A DNA stretch of 64,000 nucleotides. It comes from Rossellomorea sp036867415. Its GTDB lineage: Bacteria; Bacillota; Bacilli; Bacillales; Bacillaceae_B. Positions 1 to 8,113 of this stretch are shown here, one piece after another. The stretch lies in assembly GCF_036867415.1 (NCBI RefSeq), contig NZ_JBAJHU010000013.1, positions 1 through 64,000 of the forward strand, given 5' to 3'. The notes below the pieces were generated by a model, which was given only the letters and a program-made list of their open reading frames with translations, was not told the DNA's origin and searched no databases. Position 1 is the first letter of the stretch, and every line of letters begins with the position of its first letter. A program made the position numbers and the translations under genes.

Positions 1-76
1 GCCTCAAAAAGTGACGAGGTTTATATAATAACATGTCCAACTGTTTATCGTCAATCACTTTTTTAAATAAATATTC

Positions 77-153
77 TGGCGGTCCGGACGGGACTCGAAC
101 CCGCGACCTCCTGCGTGACAGGCAGGCATTCTAACCAACTGAACTACCGGACC
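77..153 (-). tRNA. tRNA-Asp (GTC)
   Basis: Read on the minus strand this is a complete cloverleaf. The 7-bp acceptor GGTCCGG/CCGGACC closes it, the anticodon loop is CTGTCAC with anticodon GTC, and the T arm carries GGTTCGAGTCC. The 3' CCA is encoded. It is the last tRNA seen in the cluster, which may continue past the window edge. Confidence 0.97.
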
Positions 154-264
154 AAAGTTGTTTGTGATAGCTAAATAACTATTTTTGCGCGTAAAAAAAA
201 GATTTTTCATTTATTTGCTTTAGCAATGTCATTAATATGCTTCGGCGAAGGTGAAATTGAAAAA

Positions 265-336
265 TGACCCGTACGGGATTCGAACCCGTGTTACCGCCGT
301 GAAAGGGCGGTGTCTTAACCGCTTGACCAACGGGCC
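265..336 (-). tRNA. tRNA-Glu (TTC)
   Basis: Minus-strand cloverleaf with acceptor GGCCCGT/ACGGGTC, anticodon TTC inside CCTTTCACG, and T arm GGTTCGAATCC. The 3' CCA is not encoded: the gene ends at the discriminator A and is followed by TT. CCA must therefore be added after transcription, unlike its three neighbours. About 110 bp separate it from tRNA-Asp. Confidence 0.96.
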
Positions 337-356
337 AGGATAATGATCAAATAGTA

Positions 357-447
357 TGGCGGAGAAGGAGGGATTTGAACCCTCGCGCCAGTTGCCCGAC
401 CTACACCCTTAGCAGGGGCGCCTCTTCAGCCACTTGAGTACTTCTCC
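357..447 (-). tRNA. tRNA-Ser (GCT)
   Basis: Minus-strand class II tRNA of 91 nt with the long variable arm expected for serine. Acceptor GGAGAAG/CTTCTCC, anticodon GCT within CCTGCTAAGG, encoded CCA. It lies 7 bp from tRNA-Asn and 20 bp from tRNA-Glu, in one transcription unit. Confidence 0.97.
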
Positions 448-454
448 ATAAAAA

Positions 455-529
455 TGGCTCCGCAGGCAGGATTCGAACCTGCGACCGATCGGTTAACAGC
501 CGATAGCTCTACCACTGAGCTACTGCGGA
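455..529 (-). tRNA. tRNA-Asn (GTT)
   Basis: Minus-strand cloverleaf, acceptor TCCGCAG/CTGCGGA, anticodon GTT in CTGTTAACC, encoded CCA. It is the first gene of the cluster, and a consensus promoter lies about 50 bp upstream. The order Asn-Ser-Glu next to sprT/cmpA/tex recalls the start of the B. subtilis trnS cluster. Confidence 0.97.
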
Positions 530-577
530 ACGTGAAGTATTCTAACGCTTTTAATAAATGTCTTATCGACTCTTTCG

Positions 578-606
578 ATTATAATGACTCTACTACTTCT
601 TGTCAA
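578..606 (-). promoter_or_regulatory. SigA promoter of the tRNA cluster
   Basis: On the minus strand a perfect TTGACA (601-606) and TATAAT (578-583) are separated by exactly 17 bp. It sits about 50 bp upstream of tRNA-Asn and reads toward all four tRNAs, as expected for a strong stable-RNA promoter. Confidence 0.92.
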
Positions 607-664
607 CTGTTTCAAAGGAGATTTTCAAGCCGAAAATACTTCAGCTTACTCCTTTATCAGCCGC

Positions 665-1132
665 TTAGGAGTCTTGTTTTATCTCTTCCCGAAAAACAAG
701 TTTTCCCTTACAGCGACCGCATACATATTTAGATGTATTGATCCTTCTTTTCCTCTTGAATGTCAGATTGCATTTTGAACACGAGTAGATCAGGTTACGC
801 TGGTTCCTGTTAGTTGTTGTCAGTGCGGAACAATGCCTCGGGGCATCTACTTTTTGGAGCAGGTTTCTGAAATCGGGATCTCTGTGTTTGTAGCCTCTGC
901 CTTCAATATGAAGATGGTAATGACAAAGTTCATGTTTGATAATTCCAACCAGTTCCGCTGTTCCGTGTTCTTCCAAATACTTTCGGTTGAGATCAATATT
1001 ATGGCTACCCAGCATGTATCTTCCGCCTGTCGTCCTGAGTCTTGGATTGAAATAGGCTCTATGACGAAATGGTTTATGAAAATACTGAAGTGAAATTTCT
1101 TCAACCAAGGTTTGCAGCTCATAGTTCGTCAT
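665..1132 (-). CDS. sprT: SprT-family zinc metalloprotein
   Basis: A 155-residue SprT-like protein (B. subtilis YdcK group). It has the gluzincin-type zinc motif HELCH (H67, E68, H71) and a C-terminal zinc ribbon with two CxxC pairs (C118/C121 and C138/C141). I chose the ATG at 1132 because GTGAGGAG stands 6-8 nt before it. An in-frame start at 1186 would add 18 residues but has no ribosome site. SprT-like proteins resemble the SPRTN/Wss1 proteases acting on DNA-protein crosslinks, but the bacterial substrate is not established. The gene is divergent from cmpA and reads toward the tRNA cluster. Confidence 0.88.
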   Translation of the reverse strand: MTNYELQTLVEEISLQYFHKPFRHRAYFNPRLRTTGGRYMLGSHNIDLNRKYLEEHGTAELVGIIKHELCHYHLHIEGRGYKHRDPDFRNLLQKVDAPRHCSALTTTNRNQRNLIYSCSKCNLTFKRKRRINTSKYVCGRCKGKLVFREEIKQDS

Positions 1133-1271
1133 ACTATTCTCCTCACCATTTCCCGTTTTTCGGCACGGGACAATCTTTTCTTTCATACATATAGATTATA
1201 TAACATACTGGAGGTATAGGCACCGGCTGACGGATCAAAAATCTGGGAGATTGGAATAAGGAGGGTACCTT

Positions 1272-1388
1272 ATGCCAAACTGGCTCGTCAATCAGATGAG
1301 GAAGGCATATCTAGAGAAAAATCGTTATCAGATTAGACTTCTTAATCAATGCTGGAATTTTTATAGGAAGAAAAACTTCCCACACTAA
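1272..1388 (+). CDS. cmpA: Cortex morphogenetic protein CmpA
   Basis: A 38-residue protein starting MPNWLVNQMRKAYLEKN and containing YQIRLLNQCWNFYRKK. It closely matches B. subtilis CmpA (37 aa), a mother-cell sporulation protein that acts with SpoIVA and ClpXP to hold back cortex assembly until the coat is properly built. AAGGAGGG lies 7 nt before the ATG. Its place between tex and sprT is also the B. subtilis arrangement. B. subtilis cmpA is SigE-dependent; a CATACA-like -10 element near 1184 could serve here, but I could not pair it with a convincing -35. Confidence 0.93.
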   Translation: MPNWLVNQMRKAYLEKNRYQIRLLNQCWNFYRKKNFPH

Positions 1389-1396
1389 TGATTTCA

Positions 1397-1514
1397 AAAA
1401 AGCGCATGCGGCTCGCTCAGGCCCGACAAGCATAAGATGAATGGGCTGAGAAGGCGTTTTTTGCCTTCTTGGACCATTTAGCTTATGACCTCGAGGGCCT
1501 AGCCGGAGCTGGAC
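1397..1514. repeat. ~120-bp palindromic intergenic repeat, copy 1
   Basis: First of three tandem copies. It opens with AAAAGCG, carries GACAAGCATAAG matched by CTTATGACCTCGAGG on the other arm, has AAGGCG-T6-GCCTT at the tip, and closes with GAGCTGGAC. The arms can fold into one long hairpin in RNA or a cruciform in DNA. Related copies lie at 1519, 1645, 44923 and, in pieces, at 22895 and 45050. Confidence 0.85.
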
Positions 1515-1518
1515 AATA

Positions 1519-1640
1519 AGAAATGCGGAGGCGGCTCGCTCAGGTCCGACAAGCATAAGATGAATGGGCTGAGAAGGCGTTTTTTGCCTTCTTGGACCAT
1601 TTAGCTTATGACCTCGAGGGCCTAGCCGCCGGAGCTGGAC
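1519..1640. repeat. ~120-bp palindromic intergenic repeat, copy 2
   Basis: Nearly identical to copy 1 over its core (CATAAGATGAATGGGCTGAG through CCATTTAGCTTATGACC) and ending CCGCCGGAGCTGGAC. The near-identity of copies 1 and 2 suggests recent duplication or gene conversion. Confidence 0.85.
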
Positions 1641-1644
1641 AAAT

Positions 1645-1764
1645 AGAAAAGCGGAAGGGCTTTGCTCAGAGGCGTGTGGCATAAGACGAATCGGCCGGGA
1701 AGGCGCTTTTTGCCTTTTTGGACGGTTTGGCTTATGACATGTGCCTCTAAGCCCTGGAGCTGGA
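1645..1764. repeat. ~120-bp palindromic intergenic repeat, copy 3 (diverged)
   Basis: Same architecture, with GAAAAGCGGAAGGGC at the left, GGCATAAGACGAATCGGCC paired with GGTTTGGCTTATGACATG, and CTGGAGCTGGAC at the right. Changes in one arm are often matched in the other, which suggests the hairpin itself is maintained. Together the three copies fill the gap between cmpA and tex; I see no gene there. Confidence 0.8.
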
Positions 1765-1832
1765 CAAAAGAAAAAGCTAATTTGATGACCATTCCCGCCA
1801 TCAAGTCAGCTCTTCATTATTTTTACCTTATA

Positions 1833-4004
1833 TCATGCTTGAATCATGGTCAGAGCTACTCTTCCTTTTTTCACATCGACGCTGTCAACCCAGACCGTTA
1901 CTACATCTCCAACCGACACGACATCCAACGGGTGTTTGACGAATCCTTGTTTCAGCTTGGAAATATGGACGAGTCCGTCCTGCTTGACACCTACATCGAC
2001 AAACGCACCGAAATCGACTACATTCCGAACCGTGCCTTGAAGTTCCATTCCTTCCGTGAGATCCTCAAGTTTCAGTACATCTTTCTTCAGCAGCGGCTTA
2101 GGGAATTCGTCACGGGGATCCCTGCCCGGGCGAACCAAAGCATCGATGATATCTTTAAGAGTCAGCTTACCGATACCCAGTTCTTCTGATACTTCATTAA
2201 GATTCAGTTGATTAAATGCCTGTTTTAACTCCTCGCTGCCGATCGCTTCCACGCTGAATCCCGTCTTGGAAAGAAGCTGTTTAACATCTCCGTAGTTATC
2301 CGGGTGAATCGGCGTGCGATCCAGCAGTTCTTTGCCTTCCATGATGCGAAGGAATCCTATACTTTGTTCATACGTCTTGGCGCCTAGTCTTGGTATCTTC
2401 TTTAATTGAGCCCTGGACTTGAATTTACCCTCTTCTTCTCTTTTTTTTACGATATTATTGGCGACCGTCTTCGAGAGACCCGCCACATACTGCAGCAAGG
2501 AAGAGGAGGCTGTATTGACATTTACCCCCACCTGGTTGACGGCTGTCTCAACCACGAAAGTAAGTGATTCGTTCAGTTTCTTCTGGGAGACATCATGCTG
2601 GTATTGCCCCACTCCCACTGATTTCGGGTCAATTTTCACCAGTTCAGCAAGCGGATCCTGCAGTCTTCTGGCAATCGAAACTGCACTTCTTTCCTCCACT
2701 TGAAGGGAGGGGAATTCTTCCCTTGCCACATCGGAAGCGGAGTAAACGCTGGCCCCGGCTTCATTCACAATTAAGTAGAATATTTCATTATCAATATTCT
2801 TCAGGACATCTGCCACAAATTGCTCCGTTTCCCTGGAAGCCGTTCCGTTCCCGATGGCCACAACCTCTATTGAATATTGATTGATCATCTTTTTCATGAC
2901 ATCTTCAGATGCAGCTTTATTTGACTTAGGCGGGTGTGGATAAATAACATCCACTTTAAGCATTTTCCCTGTTTCGTCAATAACGGCAAGCTTGCAGCCC
3001 GTTCGGTAAGCTGGATCCACAGCCAATACCATTTTTCCTTTCATTGGAGGCTGTAAGAGAAGCTTCCTCAGATTTTCCGAGAAAATATGAATGGCTTGAT
3101 TCTCTGCCTTTTCTGTTAAATCATTGCGTATTTCCCTTTCGACAGAGGGCTGAATCAGCCGTTTGTAGCTGTCCTCGATTGCTTCCTTTACAATAGCCGC
3201 CACTGGAGAATGTACATTTTTGATAACTTGTCTTTGTAAATATTGAAGGATGTCCTCCGCGTCCGGCAGGATATTCACTTTAATAATATCCTCTTTTTCT
3301 CCTCTATTCATCGCGAGCACCCGGTGCGGTACGACCTTGTTCACGGGCTCCCGGTATTCATAGTACATTTCGAAAACATTCTTCTCATCTTTATCTTCAT
3401 TCTTCACCTTTGTTTCGATTATGCCCTTTCGAAATGTGTGATTTCGTATGTATTCACGATAAGCCGCCTCGTCGGAGATGGTTTCTGCGATGATATCCTT
3501 GGCTCCGGCAAGCGCTTCTTCAGCTGTCTTCACGTCATTTTTTTCAGAAACATAACGGGCCGCTTCATTATCAACATTGCTCGCCGTTGGAAATGTTAAG
3601 ATCCACTGAGCTAAAGGCTCCAACCCTTTTTCTTTGGCTACCGTTGCCTTGGTGCGCCGTTTTTGTTTATAAGGACGATATAGATCCTCGACCTTTTGTA
3701 ATTTGTCAGCTTTTTTTATTGCTTGAGACAATTCATCTGTCAGTTTATTTTGTTCATCGATCAGCCGAAGGACTTCTTCTTTTCGCTGCTCGAGATTTTG
3801 CAGGTAATTCCACTGCTCCATTATGTCTTTGATCTGTACTTCGTCCAATGCCCCCGTTTGCTCCTTACGATAGCGGGCAATGAATGGCACCGTGTTACCT
3901 TCTTCCAATAAGGAAATGACATTCTTTACGTTTTTAAGAGATACATTCACGTTCTTTGAAACGATTTGCAGTAAGTTTTCTTGATTCGTTATCATTACAG
4001 TCAA
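1833..4004 (-). CDS. tex: Tex-family S1 RNA-binding transcription accessory protein
   Basis: A protein of about 723 residues with the Tex layout: helical N-terminal region, a YqgF/RNase H-like fold starting near VLAVDPAYRTGCKLAVID, tandem helix-hairpin-helix motifs (SSLLQYVAGLSKTVANNI), and a C-terminal S1 domain (ELQGTVRNVVDFGAFVDVG). Tex binds nucleic acid and is linked to transcription and stress tolerance; this is B. subtilis YdcI. I placed the start at a TTG because GGAGG stands 8 nt before it. The ATG five codons upstream overlaps that ribosome site, and the ATG three codons downstream is too far from it. It follows rsbX behind a terminator. Confidence 0.93.
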   Translation of the reverse strand: MTVMITNQENLLQIVSKNVNVSLKNVKNVISLLEEGNTVPFIARYRKEQTGALDEVQIKDIMEQWNYLQNLEQRKEEVLRLIDEQNKLTDELSQAIKKADKLQKVEDLYRPYKQKRRTKATVAKEKGLEPLAQWILTFPTASNVDNEAARYVSEKNDVKTAEEALAGAKDIIAETISDEAAYREYIRNHTFRKGIIETKVKNEDKDEKNVFEMYYEYREPVNKVVPHRVLAMNRGEKEDIIKVNILPDAEDILQYLQRQVIKNVHSPVAAIVKEAIEDSYKRLIQPSVEREIRNDLTEKAENQAIHIFSENLRKLLLQPPMKGKMVLAVDPAYRTGCKLAVIDETGKMLKVDVIYPHPPKSNKAASEDVMKKMINQYSIEVVAIGNGTASRETEQFVADVLKNIDNEIFYLIVNEAGASVYSASDVAREEFPSLQVEERSAVSIARRLQDPLAELVKIDPKSVGVGQYQHDVSQKKLNESLTFVVETAVNQVGVNVNTASSSLLQYVAGLSKTVANNIVKKREEEGKFKSRAQLKKIPRLGAKTYEQSIGFLRIMEGKELLDRTPIHPDNYGDVKQLLSKTGFSVEAIGSEELKQAFNQLNLNEVSEELGIGKLTLKDIIDALVRPGRDPRDEFPKPLLKKDVLKLEDLTEGMELQGTVRNVVDFGAFVDVGVKQDGLVHISKLKQGFVKHPLDVVSVGDVVTVWVDSVDVKKGRVALTMIQA

Positions 4005-4057
4005 TGTTTCGACCTCCATCTACAAGGGTTCTCAATAAGTTTACCATAGGTTCAAGC

Positions 4058-4094
4058 AAAAAAAGAAAGCTTACCCTGATTAGAGCAAGCTTCC
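4058..4094 (-). terminator. Terminator after rsbX
   Basis: On the minus strand GGAAGCTTGC and GTAAGCTTTC form a hairpin followed by seven T. The hairpin begins inside the last codons of rsbX and separates the sigB operon from tex. Confidence 0.75.
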
Positions 4095-4676
4095 TACTAT
4101 ATAGGTGGTATCATCAGCGGTTCCATCCACTAAGGATTGGATGTCATGCATAGTGCTATGCAGTGTAGGATACTTTTGAAGGACAGCCTTAACACCTGAA
4201 ATATTCAATCCATCCGAATGCAGCAGAAATCTTGAGTTTGCTTCGTAGGAATAACGTTTTGTCTGATACTTCTGTGGTCTTCCAGATAGAAAGCCCGTCA
4301 CAGGCAAAGGATATGTAATCTTTCCTTCAGGAGAATACATGTAAAACCTGATATTACCGACACAACTATAGACAAATTCTTTCGAGTGGTAATATGCCTT
4401 TATAATCGCGACTGCAGCTCCACGTTTCTTTTGAAGCGCGTTATTGCATAAATCCATGAGGATCCCTACATCCTCATGATGATTCTGTTCCACGATTTCT
4501 ACTACTTCATGAGAAGATTCATAAGCATACTTCCCACTTCCCAAACCATCGGCTAACACACAGACAAAGTAATCATTTGTAGAGGCATAATAATAACTGT
4601 CCCCACAATAAGGGTTCCCGTTTTTTGACACTTGTTCTGCATACAACTCAATTTCATTTTGTTGAAAATAACCCAT
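4080..4676 (-). CDS. rsbX: RsbX, PP2C-type phosphoserine phosphatase
   Basis: A 198-residue PP2C-like phosphatase, the usual length for RsbX. LADGLGSG and the C-terminal DDTTYIVG match the metal-binding PP2C motifs. In B. subtilis RsbX dephosphorylates RsbS and RsbR in the stressosome, resetting the system after environmental stress. Its ATG overlaps the sigB stop codon (TAATG), so the two are translationally coupled. It is the last gene of the operon. Confidence 0.93.
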   Translation of the reverse strand: MGYFQQNEIELYAEQVSKNGNPYCGDSYYYASTNDYFVCVLADGLGSGKYAYESSHEVVEIVEQNHHEDVGILMDLCNNALQKKRGAAVAIIKAYYHSKEFVYSCVGNIRFYMYSPEGKITYPLPVTGFLSGRPQKYQTKRYSYEANSRFLLHSDGLNISGVKAVLQKYPTLHSTMHDIQSLVDGTADDTTYIVGSLL

Positions 4677-5473
4677 TAATAAGGACTCTCCGACTCGAAA
4701 GCCTCATCTTGGATGGCTTCACGCAGTTTCTTGATCGCTCTGCGCTGCAAACGGGAGACATGCATTTGAGAAATGCCAAGTTTCTCGCCGGCTTCTTTCT
4801 GACTCAGGTTTTCCAAATACGTATATTGGATAATCGCTTTCTCCCTTTCAGAAAGAACATGCAGTACTTTCTCCAGTACCATGCGCTGATTGACCTTTTC
4901 ATAACCTTCATCCTGATTCCCTACAATATCTAAGATTGTAACGGTACTTCCCTCAGAATCAGCTTCTATGGAATGGTCCACTGAAAGGGCTTGGTAACTC
5001 CTGCCCATCTCCATTGCTTCCAGCACTTCTTCTTCACTCACTTCAAGATACTCAGCAATTTCATGAACTTGTGGAGAACGTTCCAATTTATTGGTTAATT
5101 CTTCGACGGTGGATTTAATCTTCGGGCCGAGCTCTTTGATCCGTCTCGGGACATGGACGCTCCATGTCTTATCACGGAGGAAACGCTTGATTTCCCCGAT
5201 GACGGTGGGGATTGCAAAAGCTTCAAAGGATCTTCCAAACGATTCATCGTAACGTCTGATTGCCCCAAGCAGCCCGATCATTCCCACTTGAATAATATCT
5301 TCGTGAAATGATCTGCCTTTGGAATATTTCCTTGCAATCGACTCAACAAGATTCTGATAATGGAGAATTAGCTGACTTTGAGCATCATCGTCCTGATGCT
5401 CCTGATAAGCTTTGATCCATTGAAGGACTTTTTCCTTTTGTTCCTGCTGGTTAGGTTGAGATAGTTTTTTCAT
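4676..5473 (-). CDS. sigB: RNA polymerase sigma factor SigB
   Basis: A 265-residue sigma-70 family protein of the SigB/SigF/SigG type. Region 2 holds GMIGLLGAIRRYDESFGRSF and the region-3 start has IKRFLRDKTWSVHVPRR. Region 4 ends in a helix-turn-helix (LGISQMHVSRLQRRAIKKL). SigB directs the general stress regulon and is held inactive by RsbW. The start overlaps the end of rsbW by 23 bp, and rsbX overlaps its stop. A SigB-type promoter before rsbV indicates autoregulation. Confidence 0.98.
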   Translation of the reverse strand: MKKLSQPNQQEQKEKVLQWIKAYQEHQDDDAQSQLILHYQNLVESIARKYSKGRSFHEDIIQVGMIGLLGAIRRYDESFGRSFEAFAIPTVIGEIKRFLRDKTWSVHVPRRIKELGPKIKSTVEELTNKLERSPQVHEIAEYLEVSEEEVLEAMEMGRSYQALSVDHSIEADSEGSTVTILDIVGNQDEGYEKVNQRMVLEKVLHVLSEREKAIIQYTYLENLSQKEAGEKLGISQMHVSRLQRRAIKKLREAIQDEAFESESPY

Positions 5474-5921
5474 CCCTCTCCACCTGCTCTCCTGATAGGA
5501 ATTTGGTCATGAAGACCGTCACTCCCTCTTTATGATGGACTTTCACATCGTCCATGAGACTTTCAATAAGGTAAAGACCTAACCCACCTTCTCTAAGGAA
5601 TTCCACGGAATGGTCTGCATGATATGGTCCTACGGCACTTCGGATTGCTTTAAAGTCGAAGCTTTCCCCATGATCAGCTACCATTACCTCTAGTCGGTCC
5701 TCGTAAAGGGCAAAGCCGACCACCACTTCCCCGCCATCTCCTTTGTAAGCATGCTGCACGGCATTCGTGATCGCCTCGCTTGTCGCGATCTTCAAGTCTT
5801 CTATCGCATCATAATCAAAGCCCATACGGCTTGATATCCCTGACAGCGTCAGACGAATAACCCCTACGTATTCAGGCTTTGCAGGAATCTTCATCTCGAT
5901 GTAATCAAAAGCTTGCATCAT
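5451..5921 (-). CDS. rsbW: RsbW anti-SigB factor and RsbV kinase
   Basis: A 156-residue GHKL serine kinase. The N box is EAITNAVQHAY, the G1-like box ADHGESFD, and the glycine-rich lid GGLGLYLIESLMD. RsbW either binds SigB and blocks it, or binds unphosphorylated RsbV and phosphorylates it with ATP. It overlaps rsbV by 4 bp and sigB by 23 bp. Two adjacent ATG codons (5921 and 5918) could start it; AAGGTGGAG serves either. Confidence 0.97.
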   Translation of the reverse strand: MMQAFDYIEMKIPAKPEYVGVIRLTLSGISSRMGFDYDAIEDLKIATSEAITNAVQHAYKGDGGEVVVGFALYEDRLEVMVADHGESFDFKAIRSAVGPYHADHSVEFLREGGLGLYLIESLMDDVKVHHKEGVTVFMTKFLSGEQVERDEKTIST

Positions 5922-6253
5922 TCCACTCCACCTTCTACTTTGGAATTTATATTCATAATATCCCCTAAACCGGTGATATCAAACAACCTTTGTAAACGCT
6001 CAGATAAACCAACTAGCTTCAACTGGCCTCCGCGGGCATTAATAGTCTTGAATAAGCCTACGAATACGCCCAGTCCGGTACTGTCCATATAGGAAACCTC
6101 TGAAAGATCTACAACGATATCTTTATCATTTTCAGCTTCAGCAGAAGGTTGAAGAGTTTCTTTTAATTTAGGTGCTGTATATGCATCAATTTCGCCGGCA
6201 ACTTTCACGAATAATTCGTTTTCTCTCTCTTGGATATCTATTGACAAGTTCAT
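5918..6253 (-). CDS. rsbV: RsbV anti-anti-sigma factor
   Basis: A 111-residue STAS-domain protein. The phosphorylation site is Ser58 in SYMDSTGLGVF, equivalent to Ser56 of B. subtilis RsbV. Unphosphorylated RsbV captures RsbW and frees SigB. AAAGGTGG lies upstream of the ATG. It is the first gene read from the internal SigB promoter, so SigB raises RsbV, RsbW and itself together. Confidence 0.97.
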   Translation of the reverse strand: MNLSIDIQERENELFVKVAGEIDAYTAPKLKETLQPSAEAENDKDIVVDLSEVSYMDSTGLGVFVGLFKTINARGGQLKLVGLSERLQRLFDITGLGDIMNINSKVEGGVE

Positions 6254-6298
6254 AAAAAGACCACCTTTTTTAACAACATAATAAAATCTCTTATTCGT

Positions 6299-6324
6299 TT
6301 ACCCTATTACATAACAAGATAAAC
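6299..6324 (-). promoter_or_regulatory. SigB-dependent promoter for rsbV-rsbW-sigB-rsbX
   Basis: On the minus strand GTTTAT (-35, 6319-6324) and GGGTAA (-10, 6299-6304) are spaced by exactly 14 bp, an excellent match to the SigB consensus GTTTAA-N12-15-GGGTAT. It lies in the 76-bp gap between rsbU and rsbV, just as in B. subtilis, and supports positive autoregulation. Confidence 0.92.
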
Positions 6325-6329
6325 AAGAT

Positions 6330-7340
6330 TCAGGAAATTCTTTTTATAATAATAAGGGTGAAGTCATCGCGCAGTTCAAAATGCTGCAATTTCTCTAATT
6401 CTTTATAAACATTGGTCACAATTTCATCCGAAGGCAGGTGTTTATGCTGACTGATCAGTTCGACTAAATCTTCCCGTTCAATAAAGCCTTCCTCCGTGCG
6501 GCATTCGGTGACTCCGTCAGATAACAGGATGATCATGTCCCCGAGCTCCACCCGTCTCTCATATTGTCTGTACTTAGCTCTCTTATCCACTCCAAGTAAA
6601 AGCCCTTTCGCATCCAGGTCTTCGAATTGGCCTGATGCTGCATTATAGAAGAAGCCGGGTTCATGACCGGCTGATGAATAAGAAAACAAGTGCTTATGAG
6701 AATTGTAGACACCGTAGAACATCGTAATGAACATACTTGCATCCACGTTCTGTTCCACGACCCTGTTCAAACTTTCCAATACGGCATTAGGTTCATTACG
6801 GTATTCCGGCAGACTGTCCATCGCATATTTAATCATCGACATACAGAGTGCAGCCGGTATCCCTTTACCGATTACGTCCGCAATGGCTACGCTGACTGTG
6901 TCGTTTTCGTCTTGTACAAAGTGATAGTAATCACCATTCATTTTCTTCGCAGGTACGCTGACTGCAGCGATATCGAGTTCATTCACTTCCGGCACGCTTG
7001 TCCCCAGCAGGGTTTGCTGCATGTTGGAAGCAATATCGATCTCATTGTTCAATTCCTGCTGTTTGCTCCGCAGGCTTTGGTGCTCACGATAAGCAAACCC
7101 ATATCCGATCATGACTTCCAGTAAAATATCAAAGGCATGCAGGACATGGTGCGGAATATCCGGTTCCATCTCAATGATTACACTTTTATGAAGGCTGATG
7201 ATCTCTTCCGGTGACACATGGTGCTCAATAGATTTGCGACTGAATTTTTGACCGAGATACAAAGCCTTTTCATCCTGTTCATTCAGGTAGTGCTCAATGA
7301 TCTCTCTATATTTTGAATCCATCAATTCTCTAAAGTTCAA
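6330..7340 (-). CDS. rsbU: RsbU, PP2C phosphatase acting on RsbV-P
   Basis: A 336-residue phosphatase (335 in B. subtilis). The N-terminal helical domain (MNFRELMDSKYREI) binds RsbT. The C-terminal PP2C domain holds GDYYHF, ADVIGKGIPAALCMSM and LSDGVTE. When activated by RsbT it dephosphorylates RsbV and so switches on SigB. I chose the TTG at 7340: GGGGGAG stands 5 nt before it and the length then matches the family. The upstream in-frame ATG at 7364 would run back into rsbT and lacks a ribosome site. Confidence 0.95.
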   Translation of the reverse strand: MNFRELMDSKYREIIEHYLNEQDEKALYLGQKFSRKSIEHHVSPEEIISLHKSVIIEMEPDIPHHVLHAFDILLEVMIGYGFAYREHQSLRSKQQELNNEIDIASNMQQTLLGTSVPEVNELDIAAVSVPAKKMNGDYYHFVQDENDTVSVAIADVIGKGIPAALCMSMIKYAMDSLPEYRNEPNAVLESLNRVVEQNVDASMFITMFYGVYNSHKHLFSYSSAGHEPGFFYNAASGQFEDLDAKGLLLGVDKRAKYRQYERRVELGDMIILLSDGVTECRTEEGFIEREDLVELISQHKHLPSDEIVTNVYKELEKLQHFELRDDFTLIIIKRIS

Positions 7341-7351
7341 TGTAACTCCCC

Positions 7352-7753
7352 CTAGCGGAGCCATTTTGTTGCCCGGATGTCTGTCCCTTCTCCAGGTACA
7401 GATTCTACGTTAAATTCATCCATCAAACGTTTAACTCCAGGCAGCCCGGCTCCTAAACCACCTGATGTGGAATAACCGTCTTCCATCACTTTTCTGATAT
7501 CGTTGATACCGGGACCGTCATCCAAAGCGATGATCCGTACTCCCTTTTTTCCGCCATCGAAAAGTTTTTCTATACATATCTGACCATGACCGGCATAAAG
7601 ATAAATATTTCGTGCCAGTTCACTGATTGCGGTAGTGATTCGAGCCTGGTCAACCGTACCAAACCCCAGCTCTTTCGCCACATTTCTTCCTAACTGGCGG
7701 GCAGCAACGATGTCCCATTCATTCGTGATCTTCACGCAGGATTGACTATCCAT
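7352..7753 (-). CDS. rsbT: RsbT serine kinase of the stressosome
   Basis: A 133-residue GHKL-family kinase with N box ISELARNIYLYAG, LDDGPGI and the glycine lid GGLGAGLPGVKRLM. It sits in the RsbR/RsbS stressosome, phosphorylates both on stress, then leaves to activate RsbU. A GGGGGA site lies 7 nt before the ATG, and 3 bp separate it from rsbS. Confidence 0.97.
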   Translation of the reverse strand: MDSQSCVKITNEWDIVAARQLGRNVAKELGFGTVDQARITTAISELARNIYLYAGHGQICIEKLFDGGKKGVRIIALDDGPGINDIRKVMEDGYSTSGGLGAGLPGVKRLMDEFNVESVPGEGTDIRATKWLR

Positions 7754-7756
7754 TCA

Positions 7757-8113
7757 CTAGTCCCCCAGTTCCGTTTGTAATTTCTCCAGACCTTTTTCCA
7801 AATCCAGAGCGGTCAGCACATCGTCCAACCTGATGCCTAGTTCGATCAACGTAATGGCAACAGCAGGCTGAATACCTGTAATTACAACTTTAGCTCCCAT
7901 TAATCTGGACATATTTATAACATCACCAAGTACTTTGGCGATAAAAGAATCGATAAAATCGATCGATGTAATATCGATGACAACGCCTCTCGCACTCGTT
8001 TCATGTATTTTATGCAAAAGGTCCTCTTGAAATTGAAGGGCCGTTTGATCATCAAGTTCCCACTGGATTGAAATTAACAAGCAATCATGCAATTTTAAAA
8101 TCGGTATTCTCAC
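7757..8113 (-). CDS. rsbS: RsbS stressosome scaffold
   Basis: A 118-residue single STAS-domain protein. The phosphoacceptor is Ser56 in SIDFIDSFIAKVLGDV, corresponding to Ser59 of B. subtilis RsbS, because this protein is three residues shorter at the N terminus. It forms the stressosome core with RsbR and restrains RsbT. Its start overlaps the end of rsbR by 4 bp. Confidence 0.97.
   Translation of the reverse strand: MRIPILKLHDCLLISIQWELDDQTALQFQEDLLHKIHETSARGVVIDITSIDFIDSFIAKVLGDVINMSRLMGAKVVITGIQPAVAITLIELGIRLDDVLTALDLEKGLEKLQTELGD

Noticed and set aside
1..76. Another tRNA or the end of an rRNA operon at the left edge
   Set aside because: These bases do not fold into a tRNA and show no rRNA match; the cluster may continue outside the window.
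454..732. 92-codon plus-strand frame over tRNA-Asn
   Set aside because: It starts inside a tRNA gene, covers the tRNA promoter and has no ribosome site.
1311..1804. Open frames on the minus strand across the palindromic repeats (repeating GHKLNGPRRQKTPSQPIHL)
   Set aside because: The protein repetition only mirrors the DNA repeat. There is no ribosome site, and one frame overlaps cmpA on the other strand. The same peptide would come from the copy at 44.9 kb.
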